This document shows, piece by piece, positions 32,624-43,663 of a stretch of 64,000 nt of DNA. The stretch's first letter is position 1, and the number at the start of each line of letters is the position of its first letter. Under the pieces are notes generated by a model. The model was not told the origin of the DNA, searched no databases, and was given only the letters and a program-made list of their open reading frames with translations. This stretch comes from Alopecurus myosuroides (Eukaryota > Streptophyta > Magnoliopsida > Poales > Poaceae): positions 727,790,484 through 727,854,483 of the forward strand of contig CM054057.1 in assembly GCA_028641055.1 (NCBI GenBank). The letters are read 5' to 3'. Both the position numbers and the translations under genes were made by a program.

Positions 32624-34060
32624 ATGGATTTTCTCAACTATTTTTCAACTTTGTGCGGATATATTTTTCAACTCTGTGATCCTAAATTCTCACTTAGTTT
32701 CCAATACATTTTAAATTATCCTTTGAAGAACACATTTGGAGAACATACTCTATTGGAAAAAAACGTATATTGTCCTTTGTCTCCTATACTTTTTAATTTG
32801 GTCGCTGATATGCTTGCACTTCTAATTGCTCGAGCAAAAGAAGATGACCAGGTTGGAGGGCTAGTACCTAATCTTGTTGAGAGAGACATCTCTATTCTCC
32901 AATATTCAGATGATATTATTTTGTTCATGGAACATGACTTAGAGAAGGCCATTGACATGAAATTAATTTTATCCATATTTGAGCAACTCTCTGGACTAAA
33001 AATTAATTTCCACAAGAGCGAGGTCTTTTGTTTTGGGAAAGTAAGAAAATCTATGGATGACTATCGAACCATTTTTGGATGTGAAATCGTAGCCTCCCCT
33101 TTAGGTATCCCGGGATTCCAATTTATCATCGTAGGCTGCTTAACAAGGAACGGAATCTGGTTGAGAACCGTTTTGAGCAAAAAATCAGTGCTTGGATTGG
33201 GAAATAACTTCCATACGAGGACCGTTTGGTTCTTATTAATTCGGTTCTATCAAGTTTGTCGATGTTCTTATTATCGTTTTTTTTTCAAATTACCCGTCGG
33301 GTACAGAAAATGTTAGATTACTATAGATCTCGCTTGTTTTGGCAAAGTGATTAATATAAAAAGAAATATCGTCTCTCAAAGTGGAAGATAAGTTGTAGAC
33401 CTAAGGACCAAGATGGGCCTGGAATTGAGGTGCTACGAATCAAGAACAAATGTTTGCTAAGTAAATGGCTCTTTAAGTTGTTAACGGAGGATGGTATTTG
33501 GCGTGAGTTACTATTGAACAAGTATATCAAAGGAAAAACTTTAGCCCAAGTAAGGGCTAAACCTAGTAATTCTCCTTTTTGGAAGGGAGTTACGGGGGTT
33601 AAAGCGACTTTCTTCGATCATATTTCTTTTTCTCTTTGTAGTGGGCAAGGGGTCACATTTTGGGATGATAGTTGGATAGGCAATGTTCCTCTCTCTAGAC
33701 AATATCCAACATTAATTAATATTATAAGTCACGAAAATGTTTTAGTTTCCCATGCCTTAAATCATGATCATAAGAATTTGCATTTTAGACGTGCTTTGGT
33801 AGGAGATAGATGAGATACTTGGTTTTATTTAGTAGAAAGGCTAATGGACGTTAATCTATCAAATGATCCTAATTTGGTTATTTGCACCATCGGGTGAGTT
33901 TTCAGTAAGATCTTTATATGGGGGCCTAATGAATGGCAATGTGCAGTTTTTGCGTAAATATCTTTAAAACCTAAAATTAGCTCTAAAAATTAAAAGGATT
34001 ATGTGGTTTCTATTTAAAAAGGAGTTGTTAACCGGAGATAATTTAGCTCCTATGTGTTAC
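32624..34060 (+). pseudogene. LINE reverse transcriptase fragment (second family)
   Basis: CPLSPILFNLVADMLALLIARA, then LQYSDDIILFMEHDLEKA, in which the catalytic YADD is YSDD, and LSGLKINFHKSEVFCFGK. After frame breaks: IKNKCLLSKWLFKLL, NSPFWKGVTGVKATFF and VTFWDDSWIGNVPLSRQYP, then the zinc-binding lead-in near 33990. Several stops and shifts. It is cut at 34060; beyond the Copia insertion the sequence is backbone copy B, so the LINE was truncated before Copia arrived. Confidence 0.85.
34056..34060 (+). repeat. Copia target-site duplication (GTTAC), left copy
   Basis: Repeated at 39095-39099, directly outside the other LTR. Confidence 0.92.
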
Positions 34061-34197
34061 TGTAGAATAATTATGGGACAATGCACGAACCCAATAGGGC
34101 CGGCTGCTCTCATTATATTGACAGACACATGTACAATTACAGGTACAACCCTGACAAAATACGGGGACCTATACCTAGTACAATATGTTACTCAACA
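34061..34197 (-). repeat. Copia 3' LTR
   Basis: TGTAGAATAATTATGGG to GTTACTCAACA; identical to 38958-39094. Confidence 0.96.
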
Positions 34198-36063
34198 CCC
34201 CCCCGCAGTCGAAGGGTCGGCACCGACACATAGACTGGACCGAAACTCAGGAAAAGTCGTGGACGGCAATCCCTTCGTCATGATATCGGCAAATTGCTGA
34301 GACGTCGGTACGTGATGAACTCGAACGTGACCGAGTGCAACCTGCTCACGAACAAAGTGGATATCCAGCTCGATGTGCTTGGTGCGGCGATGATGAACGG
34401 GGTTGGCGGAGAGGTAGACAGCCGAGACGTTGTCGCAGAAGACCACCGTAGCCTTGTCGACGGGACAAGAGAGCTCGGTGAGGAGCTGACGAAGCCAAGT
34501 GCACTCAGCCACGGCGTTAGCCACGGTGCGGTACTCGGCCTCAGCACTGGAGCGAGACACGGTGGGCTGCCTCTTGGAAGACCAAGAGACGAGCGAGGAG
34601 CCGAGGTAGACGCAGTAGCCGCTGGTGGAGCGCCGCGTGTCTGGGCAGCCCGCCCAGTCCGCATCCGAGTAGGCGACGATGTCGGTCGGCGTCGAGGGCG
34701 AGGCATGCAGCGACAGGCCGTAGCCCATGGTACCACGGACGTAGCGAAGGATCCGCTTCACCGCACCCCAATGGGCGTCCCGAGGAGCATGCATATGCAG
34801 GCACACCTGCTGCACAGCATACTGGAGCTCCGGACGTGTCAACGTCAAGTACTGAAGGGCGCCGATGATGGAGCGGTAGAACGGCGCATCAGAGGCGAGC
34901 GACCCATCGGTGGCGGAGAGCTTGGCCTTCGTGTCGACAGGAGTAGGCGCAGGGTTGCAATTAAGCATTCCTGCACGCTCGAGAAGCTCGTGGGCATACT
35001 TCCGCTGGTGGAGGAAGAACCCGTCCGCGCGCCGAACAACCTCGATGCCGAGGAAGTAGTGGAGCGGGCCGAGGTCCTTCAACGCAAACTCAGCGCGAAG
35101 ACTGTCAGTGAGCTGTCGAAGGAGACCAGCGGTGGAGGCCGTCAGGATGATGTTGTCGACGTACAGCAGCAGGTAAGCCATGTCGTTGCCCGTCTTGTAG
35201 ACGAACAGCGACGCATCGGAGCGCGTGGAGCGGAATCCGAGCTGCTGCAAGAAGGCGGCGATGCGCTGGTACCAGGCGCGGGGCGCCTGCTTCAGTCCAT
35301 ACAAGGACCGAGAGAGCAAGCACACGTCGTCGGGGCGCTCGGGGTCGACGAAGCCGATGGGCTGCTGGCAGTAGACCTGCTCGGACAGATGGCCATGGAG
35401 GAAGGCGTTGGAGACGTCCATCTGATGTACTGGCCATGCCCGAGTGGCGGCGAGGTGCAACACCGTGCGGATCGTGCCCGGTTTGACAACCGGGGCAAAC
35501 GTATCCGTGAAGTCCACACCGGCGCGTTGCCGGAAACCGCGAACCACCCAGCGCTCCTTGTAGCGCTCGAGGACGCCGTCGGGGCCGAGTTTGTGCTTGA
35601 AGACCCACTTGCCGGTGATGACGTTGGCGCGAGGAGGCCGAGGGACCAGCTCCCAGGTCCGGTTGCGCTGCAGCGCGTCGTACTCCTCCTGCATAGCGGC
35701 GCGCCAGTGGGGGTCGCGCAAGGCGGCGCGAGCCGAGGTGGGCACCGGCGAGGGGGCGGAGGAGGACGAAGCACTCGGCGACGGAGAGGGCGCCGCCGCC
35801 TCACTGGACGCAGGAACCCTGCCGTCATGCGGCAGGACGCTGTTGCCGCTGGCCCAGAAGGCAGACGCGGCGGATGGCGAAGCCGTGCAGACGTACTGGT
35901 CGGCGGGGTAGCGCGTAGACAGGCGTCGTACACCCGCACGTGCTCGGGTGAGCATGGGTGCGGGAGCTCCAGCGACGGGCGGCGAGGCGGGCGATGAAGC
36001 GGCCGAGGTAGCGGTCGATGACGAGGCGGGGGACGAGGACGCCGGGGACGCGACCGGCGTCAC
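34198..36063 (-). CDS. Copia reverse transcriptase and RNase H
   Basis: A 623-codon open frame from 36063 that stops inside the 3' LTR at 34192. RT starts near residue 150: NRTWELVPRPPRANVITGKWVF, RGFRQRAGVDFTDTFAPVVK, QMDVSNAFLHGHLSEQVYC, QAPRAWYQRI and the active site YLLLYVDNIIL, where the usual YVDD reads YVDN. RNase H has [49 protein letters not shown] and RTKHIELDIHFVRE. The N-terminal 100 residues are Ser/Ala/Pro-rich linker. The frame joins the integrase frame by a shift near 36060. The Asp-to-Asn change in the active site would be expected to inactivate the polymerase. Confidence 0.92.
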
Positions 36064-37250
36064 GGTCGGGGGCGTCGCGGGCGACGGCGGCGACGGGGAC
36101 GCCGCGGGAGATGGCGGCGACGGAGCCGCCGCGGACGTCGGCGGCGACGGAGGCGGACCAGGCGGGGCCGGTGCAGAGGGGGCCGCCGCGGTCGGGCGTC
36201 GACGCGGAGGGCCGGCCGCGAGAGGGCCGGGGGCGTCGTCAGGAGTCCCTGCTGAAACGGAAAAATCAACTCGTCAAAGTACACGTGCCGGGAGGTGATC
36301 ACGCGATGGGAGACCGGGTCGTAGCAGCGGTAGCCCTTGGTGTTGGCGGGGTAGCCGAGAAACACGCAACGGAGAGAGCACGGCGCAAGCTTGTGCGCGG
36401 CGGTGGCAGCGGTGTTTGGGTAACACCGGCAGCCGAAGATGCGAAGATCATCGTAGGAGGGCGGTACACCGTAGAGGAGGTGATGCGGTGTATAAGACCA
36501 ACGCACACGACACGGGCGGATGTTGACGAGGAGGGTCGCCATGGCAAGGGCATCCGGCCAGAACCGTGGGGGCATGTGCGCATGAAACAGAAGGGTGCGG
36601 ACGCAGTCGTTGAGGGTGCGAAGCATCCGTTCGGCACGACCGTTCTGTGGAGATGTGTAGGGGCACGTGAGGCGGAAGACGGCGCCATGTGCGGCGAGAA
36701 GCGAGCGGATAGCGATGTTGTCGAACTCTTTCCCGTTGTCGGTTTGTAAGGCGTGGATGGGGCGACCAAACTGAGTGGAAACGAAGGCGAAAAAGGCGGT
36801 GATGGTGGCGGCGACATCGGATTTCCGACGAAGGGGAAAAGTCCATACAAAATGCGAGTAATCATCCAGAAGCACAAGATAATATGTATAACCAGAATTA
36901 CTCGAAACAGGCGAGGTCCAAACATCACTATGAATAAGCTCAAACGGAAAAGACGCGACTGTGGAGGATGAACTAAACGGAAGACGAACATGTTTGCCTA
37001 GACGACATGCTTCACAGGAGTGAGCATCCGTTTTATTACAAGTGAAAGAAAATCCTTGCATTATTTGACGCATAGTGGCGGAGCTAGGATGGCGAGGGGG
37101 CGTGCCAAAGATCGACACCGGCGGAGAGGGCGAGTGGGCCGTTGGCGGAGGTGGAGGCCGAACCAACGGGGTAGAGATCGCCGGGGCTGTCACATCGGTG
37201 GAGAAGCATCCGAGTACGACCATCCTTAACAGAAAAACCAGAGGCGTCAA
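36060..37250 (-). pseudogene. Copia integrase with GAG-pre-integrase region
   Basis: HPSSATMRQIMQGFSFTCNK and CEACRLGKHVRLPF form the zinc-binding lead-in. The core has FELIHSDVWTSPV, LVLLDDYSHFVWTFPL, LQTDNGKEFDN and TCPYTSPQNGRAERMLRTLN, giving the D...D...E triad. The C-terminal part has FGCRCYPNT and FLGYPANTKGYRCYDP. The frame turns into Arg/Pro nonsense after about 36280, where a shift leads to the RT frame. Upstream, WHARLGH is damaged by a 2-bp loss near 37090. Confidence 0.92.
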
Positions 37251-37545
37251 ATTCCATAGTCACAGAATTATCACGAGTAAGAGAACGAACAGAAACAAGA
37301 TTTTTGATCAAGTTAGGGGAGACAAGAACGTTATGGAGAGAGAGAGGTGTGGAGGTGGAAGGGAAAGCGACGGAACCGGTGTGAGTAATGGGGAGAGCAT
37401 GACCGTTGCCAACGATGATGCGAGAGGAAGTGGAGGCGGGTGTAGAAAAAGAGAGGTTACCGGGGTGCGCCGCCATGTGCGCGGATGCGCCAGTGTCCAT
37501 GAACCAGTCACCGCCGCCAGCGTACGCCCCAGCGGTGGGGGCGCT
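37084..37545 (-). pseudogene. Copia protease
   Basis: The active site reads GGDWFMDTGASAHMAAHPG, followed by IIVGNGHALPITHTG and LVSPNLIKNLVSVR, the usual Copia protease blocks. It lies in the same frame as gag, separated only by TAG at 37546-37548. The frame ends at 37084 because of the 2-bp loss in the WHARLGH region. Confidence 0.88.
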
Positions 37546-38737
37546 CTAGAGGGCGGTCAGGAGGGCAGGGTCCCACTGAGCCGAGGGCGCGGAGTAGGCA
37601 GGGGCGGCGTAGGCGGCGTAGCCCGGCGGGGCGGCGTAGCCGGGCGCGGGCGGCTGCGGCGCCGCGAAGTGCGCCTGATGAGTGGCGGGGCGCGATCCCA
37701 AGATGCCCGGGAAGGGGGCGCGCGGCACCGGCATGGTGTACGCGTGGACGACACCGGTCCACGGGTTGTGGCCGTTAATCCACGGCTGCGTAGGAGCGGC
37801 CGGGGCAGGGGCGCGGGGGGCGGTGGGGGCGCCGTTCCCGCCACCGTTCCCGCCACCACCGCGGCGGCGATGTCCGCGACGGCCGTTCCCACCGCCACCA
37901 CCCGTGGCCGGAGGAGGGGGTGGTGGAGGCGGTTGGGCGTAGAACCCCGGGTGCGGCCCCGGGGGGCGTGGAGCAGGAGCCGGGGCGGGCGCACGTGGCG
38001 CGGAGGCGGGGGCAGGGGCGCCCCGGGAGGCGGCGGCCATGAAGGCGGTGTGGGCCGCCTGAGCACGGAGGTGCTTGAGCCGTCGCTCCTCGAGGCGCAG
38101 GTAGGCGACGGCCGTCTCAAAAGACGGCGTGGTGAGGAGGGTGAGGTTGGCGGCGGCGTTGCTGAGATCCTCGCCGAGACCCGCCGACAAGGTGGAGAGC
38201 ATGATCTTGTCATCGATCGGGAACTCCAAGTCGCGCAGCTCGTCGGAGAGAGACTTGAGCGTGAGGACGTACTCGTCGAGGGTGTGGTCGTTCTGGTGGG
38301 TGCCGAAGAATTCCTGCTGGAGGAAGGTGACCCGCTGGATCTTGTTGTCGGTGAAGAGGCCGGTGATTTTCACCCAGACCGCGCGCCGAGTCGCCGTCCC
38401 GGACGACGGTGCGGAAGATCTCGTTGGAGACAGTCAGGTAAAACCAGCGGATGATGGTGGCGTCGATGGCGAGCCACTCGGGGTCATGCGGCATGGCGAG
38501 GAGGTCGATGTTGCCGTCGACGTGGTCGAGGAGGTCGTACTCGCGGAAGAGGAGTCCGAAGTACGTCTTCCATGGGAAGAAGTTGGCAGCAGTGTCGGGG
38601 AGCGTCACCGGGACGTGATCGGCGATGGCGATCTCGCGGATGACGCCGATGGAGGGGCCGGCGAAGGGGTTGCGGCTGCCGGAGTGCGAGGAGTTGAACG
38701 GATCGGAGGGGCCGGAGGAGGAGTTGAAGCCGGCCAT
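37546..38737 (-). pseudogene. Copia gag
   Basis: ATG 38737 starts MAGFNSSSGPSDPFNSSHSG. The capsid-like part has NFFPWKTYFGLLFREYDLLD and DPEWLAIDATIIRWFYLTVS. A 2-bp loss near 38385 shifts the frame, which continues KITGLFTDNKIQRVTFLQQE, TLDEYVLTLKSLSDELRDL and VAYLRLEERRLKHLRA. The C-terminal third is Pro/Ala/Gly-rich; no CCHC zinc knuckle is seen. It ends at an in-frame TAG. Confidence 0.85.
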
Positions 38738-38946
38738 GGCGATCTAGGGGCAGCGGAAGAGGTGGGGGTGGGTGGGGCGGAAGTGGTGGGTGGAGGAGGG
38801 GCCGGCGGCGCCTGGAAGGAGGGCGACGGCTGGGGAGGAGGGGTGGCCGGCGGCGCCCGAGGAGAGGGCGGCGGCGGTGGTGGAGCCGGCGGCGGCGGCG
38901 CCCAAGGAGGGGGCGGCGGCGGCGGCTAGGTCAGGACCGTGAGGGC

Positions 38947-38957
38947 CTCTGATACCA
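38947..38957 (-). promoter_or_regulatory. Copia primer-binding site (initiator tRNA-Met)
   Basis: Minus strand TGGTATCAGAG directly abuts the 5' LTR; it is complementary to the 3' end of plant initiator tRNA-Met, the standard Copia primer. Confidence 0.92.
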
Positions 38958-39094
38958 TGTAGAATAATTATGGGACAATGCACGAACCCAATAGGGCCGG
39001 CTGCTCTCATTATATTGACAGACACATGTACAATTACAGGTACAACCCTGACAAAATACGGGGACCTATACCTAGTACAATATGTTACTCAACA
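38958..39094 (-). repeat. Copia 5' LTR
   Basis: 137 bp, identical to 34061-34197. Confidence 0.96.
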
Positions 39095-39103
39095 GTTACC
39101 ACG

Positions 39104-39254
39104 GGCTACTAGCTGCATCGAGATCCAGGAGCATGCGCCAGGAAATTCCTATCTATATCCACAACTCACAATTCCCAAGTAAGTAAATCTTTTCCCTAAC
39201 CGTTGTGATCAATTCAAGGACCAGTTTGTCAACCGGCATCGCAACAAAGGGTTA
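39104..39254. repeat. Duplicated backbone, copy B segment 1a
   Basis: Matches 3343-3490 of copy A (TGCATCGAGATCCAGGAGC, CCCAAGTAAGTAAATCTT, GTGATCAATTCAAGGACCAG). It ends at the Harbinger insertion, with TTA at 39252-39254. Confidence 0.88.
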
Positions 39255-41153
39255 GGGCATCTCCGGTCGTTGCGCCCCGTAGGGTCCAAAACGCCGCCGT
39301 TTTGGAGCCGCCGCGGCGACAAACGGCGCTAATCTGGAACCTGGGGGGGGGGGCAGGGTTCTCAGTCGCCCCCCGAGCCCAACATTCGGCCCAAAAAACC
39401 CGAGGAATGAAATTCGACACGTTTTATTGATTCGACGCAAATTTCATACAGTTCGATGCAAATTTAAACTAAAAACAGTAAATTCAAACTAAAAACTACT
39501 CTACTTCAGCCCTAGGCTCGCCGCGATCGCCTGGCTTTAGTCGACGTCGTCTCCATCGTCGTCGTCGTCGTCCGGACCGCCGCTGTCACGCCTTCTCGTT
39601 CCTTGGCCGGGATCACCGCAGCGCGTGTTGCTCGTCCCCGCGCCGGAGTCGCCCCACCTGCTCACCGCAAGGGCTCGCAGGACCTCGGCTTCTTCGTCGG
39701 AGTCGGGGTCGAGCACGACGTAGGGGACCTCCCTCGTCTGCGGCGGGAGAGGAATGCGGCGGCGGGCCGCATTGGCGGCAGCCTCCTGCTCGCGTTGTGT
39801 CTTGCTCTGCTCGGCCTCAGCGAGCAGGCGGCGCTGCAGCTCCAGCTCCTCGGCGGTGCTGTCGCGCAGGCTCCAGTCCTCGGCGACATCGTCGGCGACT
39901 GGCTGGAGCATGTTGCGCGACAGCTCCTCGGCGACCTTCAGGTCCGGCCACTCCTCGTCCTCGTCCTCGTCCACCTCCGTCTTCGGGCGGACGGTACGCT
40001 CGAACTCGGCGTCCTGCCGCTTGCGCGTCTCGCCGATGCGCAGGGCGCCCCCGCTGCGCCTGGGGATAGGAGCGCCGGAGTTCAGAAGGGGAGGGGTGAG
40101 GAAGAGAGACTGGGCGCCGGAGGAGGACGACGTAGCCGACGATGAGCCGCTGCCCATCCGCCGCGCTGCCCACGAGGGGTGCGGGAGGGGCGGCATCTCC
40201 AGCCGGGGCTCTTTGCCGGCGTCGATGTGATCCAGCACCCACTCGAAAGTGCGGTGCTGGCCTCCCCACCAACGCTTGCGCCCCAAGCTGTTGGCGCGGC
40301 CCTCGACGGGTCCGTTGTTGCCCTCGGCGGCGATGTCCGCGTCGTGGCGGCGCTGGAGCTCCTGCCAGCAGAATGGGTCCTGGCCGTGCGGCCTCCAGTG
40401 GAGCCGCGCGGCCTCGTCCGCCGGCAGGCCTTGGCGGACCTCCGCGATGGCCTGACGGAACTCGGCGTCCGTCGAAGGCATCGGGGGCACGTGGACTCCG
40501 CCGACACTGAGGTGCCAGCGAGGCTGCCCGCCGCCGGAGCTCGGGAGGCGCATGTCGGGCGGGCACGGATTGCCCGCCCGGTACAGCGCCCAAGCTTCGT
40601 TTCGGCGAAGGTGGCGGCGGCGGCGTTGTCGTAGTTGGCCATCTACTGCGCCTGGTGAGAGCACGGGGAGAGAGGAGAGAGCCGAGGAGGGAGGACGAGG
40701 GAGCAGCGAGGTGGAAGAATGGGGGAGGGCGGCGAGCGGCGGGGGAGTTTTGTAGCCTGCCGAGCATTTACTGCGCCGCATCCCCTCGCTGCCGCCCGCC
40801 ACGCCATTACACCGGCAGCCTTTGAACGGGCGCATGCACTGGTCGGCCGCCACGCCATAAACGCCGGCAGCCTTTGACCGACGCGGGAGCCGATAAGATG
40901 ATCACGGGGTTTCTGTTCCCGCGTTTTTTTCGCCGCGTCACTGACAGAGCTGGCCCGCGTGGGCTGCACCGCAGTTTTGCCCCCCAAGCCGAACCCAGCG
41001 GGCTGGGTTTGGCCTGGATGTCGTGGCGCGAAATAGCGCCGTTTCGACGCTATTTGGACTTCTGGGGGGCCGACTGGTGCGAAAACAACGCTATTCGCCG
41101 TTTCCGGCGCTAAAAAGGCCGCCTGGGGCTTGAGGGGACGACCGGAGATGCCC
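39255..41153 (-). mobile_element. PIF/Harbinger element with ORF, no transposase
   Basis: GGGCATCTCCGGTCGT at 39255 and ACGACCGGAGATGCCC (interrupted by one mismatch-free junction) ending at 41153; TTA on both sides (39252-39254, 41154-41156). Copy A at 3484-3494 shows the site without insertion and with a single TTA. 1,899 bp. Same ORF family and same TIR as 3904-5776. Confidence 0.95.
39537..40642 (-). pseudogene. Harbinger-borne ORF of unknown function
   Basis: ATG 40642 starts MANYDNAAAATF; one shift near 40600 leads to RRNEAWALYRAGNPCPPDMR in the long frame that ends at 39537. Conserved blocks match the 4431 ORF: SFEWVLDHIDAGKEPRLEMP-like (here TFEWVLDHIDAGKEPRLEMP), VRPKTEVDEDEDEEWPDLK, EDWSLRDSTAEELELQRRL and YVVLDPDSDEE. 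Apart from the one early shift this copy is open for about 360 codons, the best-preserved of the three. The Glu/Asp-rich and coiled-coil-like segments suggest protein-protein contact; no catalytic motif recognised. Confidence 0.82.
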
Positions 41154-42046
41154 TTAGACTTCTCTTCAGAAAACAACACTCGCGGCGGCCAATGGCAGGG
41201 CAGTGGCGAATCCTCCAAAACCTCTAGTCTCGCAGCTCCGCCCACAGTGGCAATTCAACATGGCGGCATGTGTGCTCGCCATGTGAGCGCCTCTTGATCC
41301 GTCCATCCACCGGGTTGTGCCCATCTACCGATCTGTTGCTTGGTTTGTTTATTACCTGACCGGTGCTCTGGGCTGGTGGATTTTTGTTGCGTCTACTGGA
41401 AAAAAGAAACGAACTACCGCTGCCCAGCGCCCGGGGAACTGGCTGGCTGGCTGGCTACGTGGATGACATCTTGGTCGTCGATGAATCTTCTCTTGGCTGT
41501 GCGATCGGGATTTTAAAAAAGCTTGGGTTGCAGGGTTTCTGTAGAGAAAATAGATCTTTACTGAGGTTTGCTTGGAGATGTTCTCTGTATTGGTGTGCTG
41601 TCAGTGGCCCGGCACAGTGCGATACTAGCTTTCCTTCCAGAATAGGTTTTTGATTTGCCGGCTGTTTTAAAATAAATAAATATATATATATATATATATA
41701 TGATCAAGCGCGTCTACGTCATGCTGTCATGGTCAAGAGCTTGCTTGCAAGGCATGCGCTCGACCACTTCTGTTTTTTACACAAAATTCATCTGCCTTAC
41801 AAATTCAGAAAATTTCACTGAAACTAATTTTGCAGCGCACACGGCTGGTCTCAGACCTATGCATGTTGCCAACAGTTTTCTTTTTTCTTTTTGAAGGACA
41901 AAACAATAGTAATGTACTGTATGTATTTTATTTTTACATTTTATATTAATTTTTAAAAAAACAAAGGAATAAAGAAGCCATGCAAGATACAAGAGGCTTA
42001 TAGCATAAAAGACAAAAAGTGGCTAACTAGCAGCTTTCAACAGACA
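41154..42046. repeat. Duplicated backbone, copy B segments 1b and 2
   Basis: 41154-41570 matches 3491-3878, and 41566-42046 matches 22526-22977; here the two are contiguous because this copy has no MULE. Includes a (TA) run at 41680-41701. Confidence 0.87.
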
Positions 42047-42969
42047 AACCGGATGAAGCTATCATCAAACCCAAGCAGCAAAATCGGAATAGGGCTTGCC
42101 TACTGGTTGCTTCAAAGCTTTCAGACATTTAATCTATCTCTTCTTTGAAAAGTGCCCTGCAATGGTACATAGATGGAGGCATGTTCTGCAAGATAAATGC
42201 ATTTCTGGTCTTCCAGACGGAGACGGCCCATGCGTCTCAGATAATAACCTTCATGGAAAAAAATGCCTCCTTTTCATACCCTCTTGAGCTCTGAAAAGCA
42301 AATGAACCTAAGAGCAAGGATACTGCCAACCAAAGGGGAGTGGACGAATGGTGCTTAAACTAAGATTTGGAGGGACGCATGTTGCTTAAACTAGTGAAAT
42401 GCAATCGTCCCCGTGACGGTGAGCCGGAGACTTGATGATGCCTACTTTGAACTAGCTACCTCGAGAGAGCATCGTGGAAAATCCGGTGGGCCTGAGAAAA
42501 CAAAATAAGGGAAGAAAAATGACAACTACTTTGCAGCTAGAGAGCATCCCTACCAAACGTTGATTGATCTAGACATCGCAACACGAGAATACAACACGCA
42601 TTTTTCATGATATTCTCTGCATCTTTCGTGTCCTGTCCGTAGCAGCGTAGCTCGGGTGGTTAATTAGCCATGGCGCTTCGCATGCAGGTGCTTGGAATGG
42701 ATAGTGGTGCTAATTAACCAGACACGCTAATAAGTGTGTGATGGATATTGTTTTCATGTACTGAGAACGGATGGGGAACCAAGTTTGGTGGGGAAGGGTT
42801 TATCCGAATCGTATGAGTTAAAGAAGAGGGCGAGATGTTAAGCAGGCACAATTTGGTGCGTTATGAACATCAGCGGCTGGCTGAGAACGATTTCTTAAAA
42901 AGAATCACGTTGTACGTATCGAACGATTGGTGCAGTTGATTCTGCACCGACGATTTGGCGGCCGTAGTT
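42047..42969. other. Backbone copy B only; no gene seen
   Basis: Sequence with no counterpart left in copy A (deleted there at the Harbinger fragment) and no convincing coding frame. Confidence 0.5.
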
Positions 42970-42979
42970 CAGTCGATAT
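42970..42979 (+). repeat. LINE target-site duplication (CAGTCGATAT), left copy
   Basis: Repeated at 43549-43558 on the other side of the short LINE. Confidence 0.85.
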
Positions 42980-43548
42980 TTTTTTTGAAACGGAAAAACC
43001 CAGCCTCTGCATCCAGTGGATGCACACGGCTTATTTATTAATCAATCATCCAGTATGTAGTGTATAAAAGAAATTATTACATCTCAACTGAATTCCAGCG
43101 TGGCTACAAAGATTAGCCAACGAAACCAACGGAGACTACACATATTGCAACCTCCTAGTGTGCTGCCACCCACACTGGCTGAAGATAGCCCGCACGACCG
43201 CCATTAATCGTGTACATCCTGTATCCAACCTTCCACGCTGCTCTTCCGGGGAGAGGAGCGACCATTGTTGAATCCAGTTGGTGGCTCTGTGTATGACCTG
43301 CAAAAAATGCCCAGCTTCCATCCTGTTAAAAATAACATCATTTCTGCAATTCCAAATTGCCCAAAGAAAAGCACAAATACCAATTCGTATGCTAACTTTC
43401 ATTTTCCTATCAATCCCATCTAACCAATCCCCAAATAGATTGTTAATCGATGATGGTGCTTTAATACTAAAAGTGAAGTGAATCAAACGCCATATACGTT
43501 TTGCAAATTCACACGTTATAAATAAATGTTCTACGGTTTCCTGATGGC
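42980..43548 (-). mobile_element. Short 5'-truncated LINE (3' end only)
   Basis: T run at 42980-42986 is the complement of a poly(A) tail, and 10-bp CAGTCGATAT flanks both sides. The minus strand encodes MKVSIRIGICAFLWAIWNCR, then NDVIFNR and ATNWIQQWSLLSPEEQR, the C-terminal block after the zinc-binding motif of L1-type ORF2. 569 bp. Confidence 0.88.
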
Positions 43549-43663
43549 CAGTCGATATATAGCGGTTTGATTATTTTGTTGGGCGATATGATACTGTGAT
43601 GTCCGGGATGCGCTGACATGGTTTTTCTTTTCTTTCTGTGCTACTAGCTAGTACTACGAGCAA

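Larger units (their letters stand above)
34061..39094 (-). mobile_element. Complete Ty1/copia retrotransposon with 137-bp LTRs
   Basis: 5,034 bp with GTTAC on both sides. The LTRs (34061-34197, 38958-39094) are 137 bp and identical, implying very recent insertion. gag, protease, integrase, RT and RNase H are all present in Copia order on the minus strand. The coding region has a TAG between gag and protease and a few 1-2 bp shifts. Confidence 0.96.

Noticed and set aside
34294..35997. A 567-codon plus-strand frame
   Set aside because: It is the complement of the Copia RT region, whose minus-strand frame has clear RT and RNase H motifs. GC-rich codon bias leaves the opposite frame open.
37075..38454. 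A 459-codon plus-strand frame, Gly/Arg-rich
   Set aside because: Shadow of Copia gag/protease; no domain and extreme composition.
42635..42710. tRNA-like text (GTAGCTCGGGTGGTTAAT)
   Set aside because: Resembles a pol III A box, but no B box (GGTTCGA) follows and no cloverleaf pairs.
43136..43486. Considered as a small host gene
   Set aside because: Matches the L1 ORF2 C-terminal block and is bounded by a poly(T) and a 10-bp TSD.
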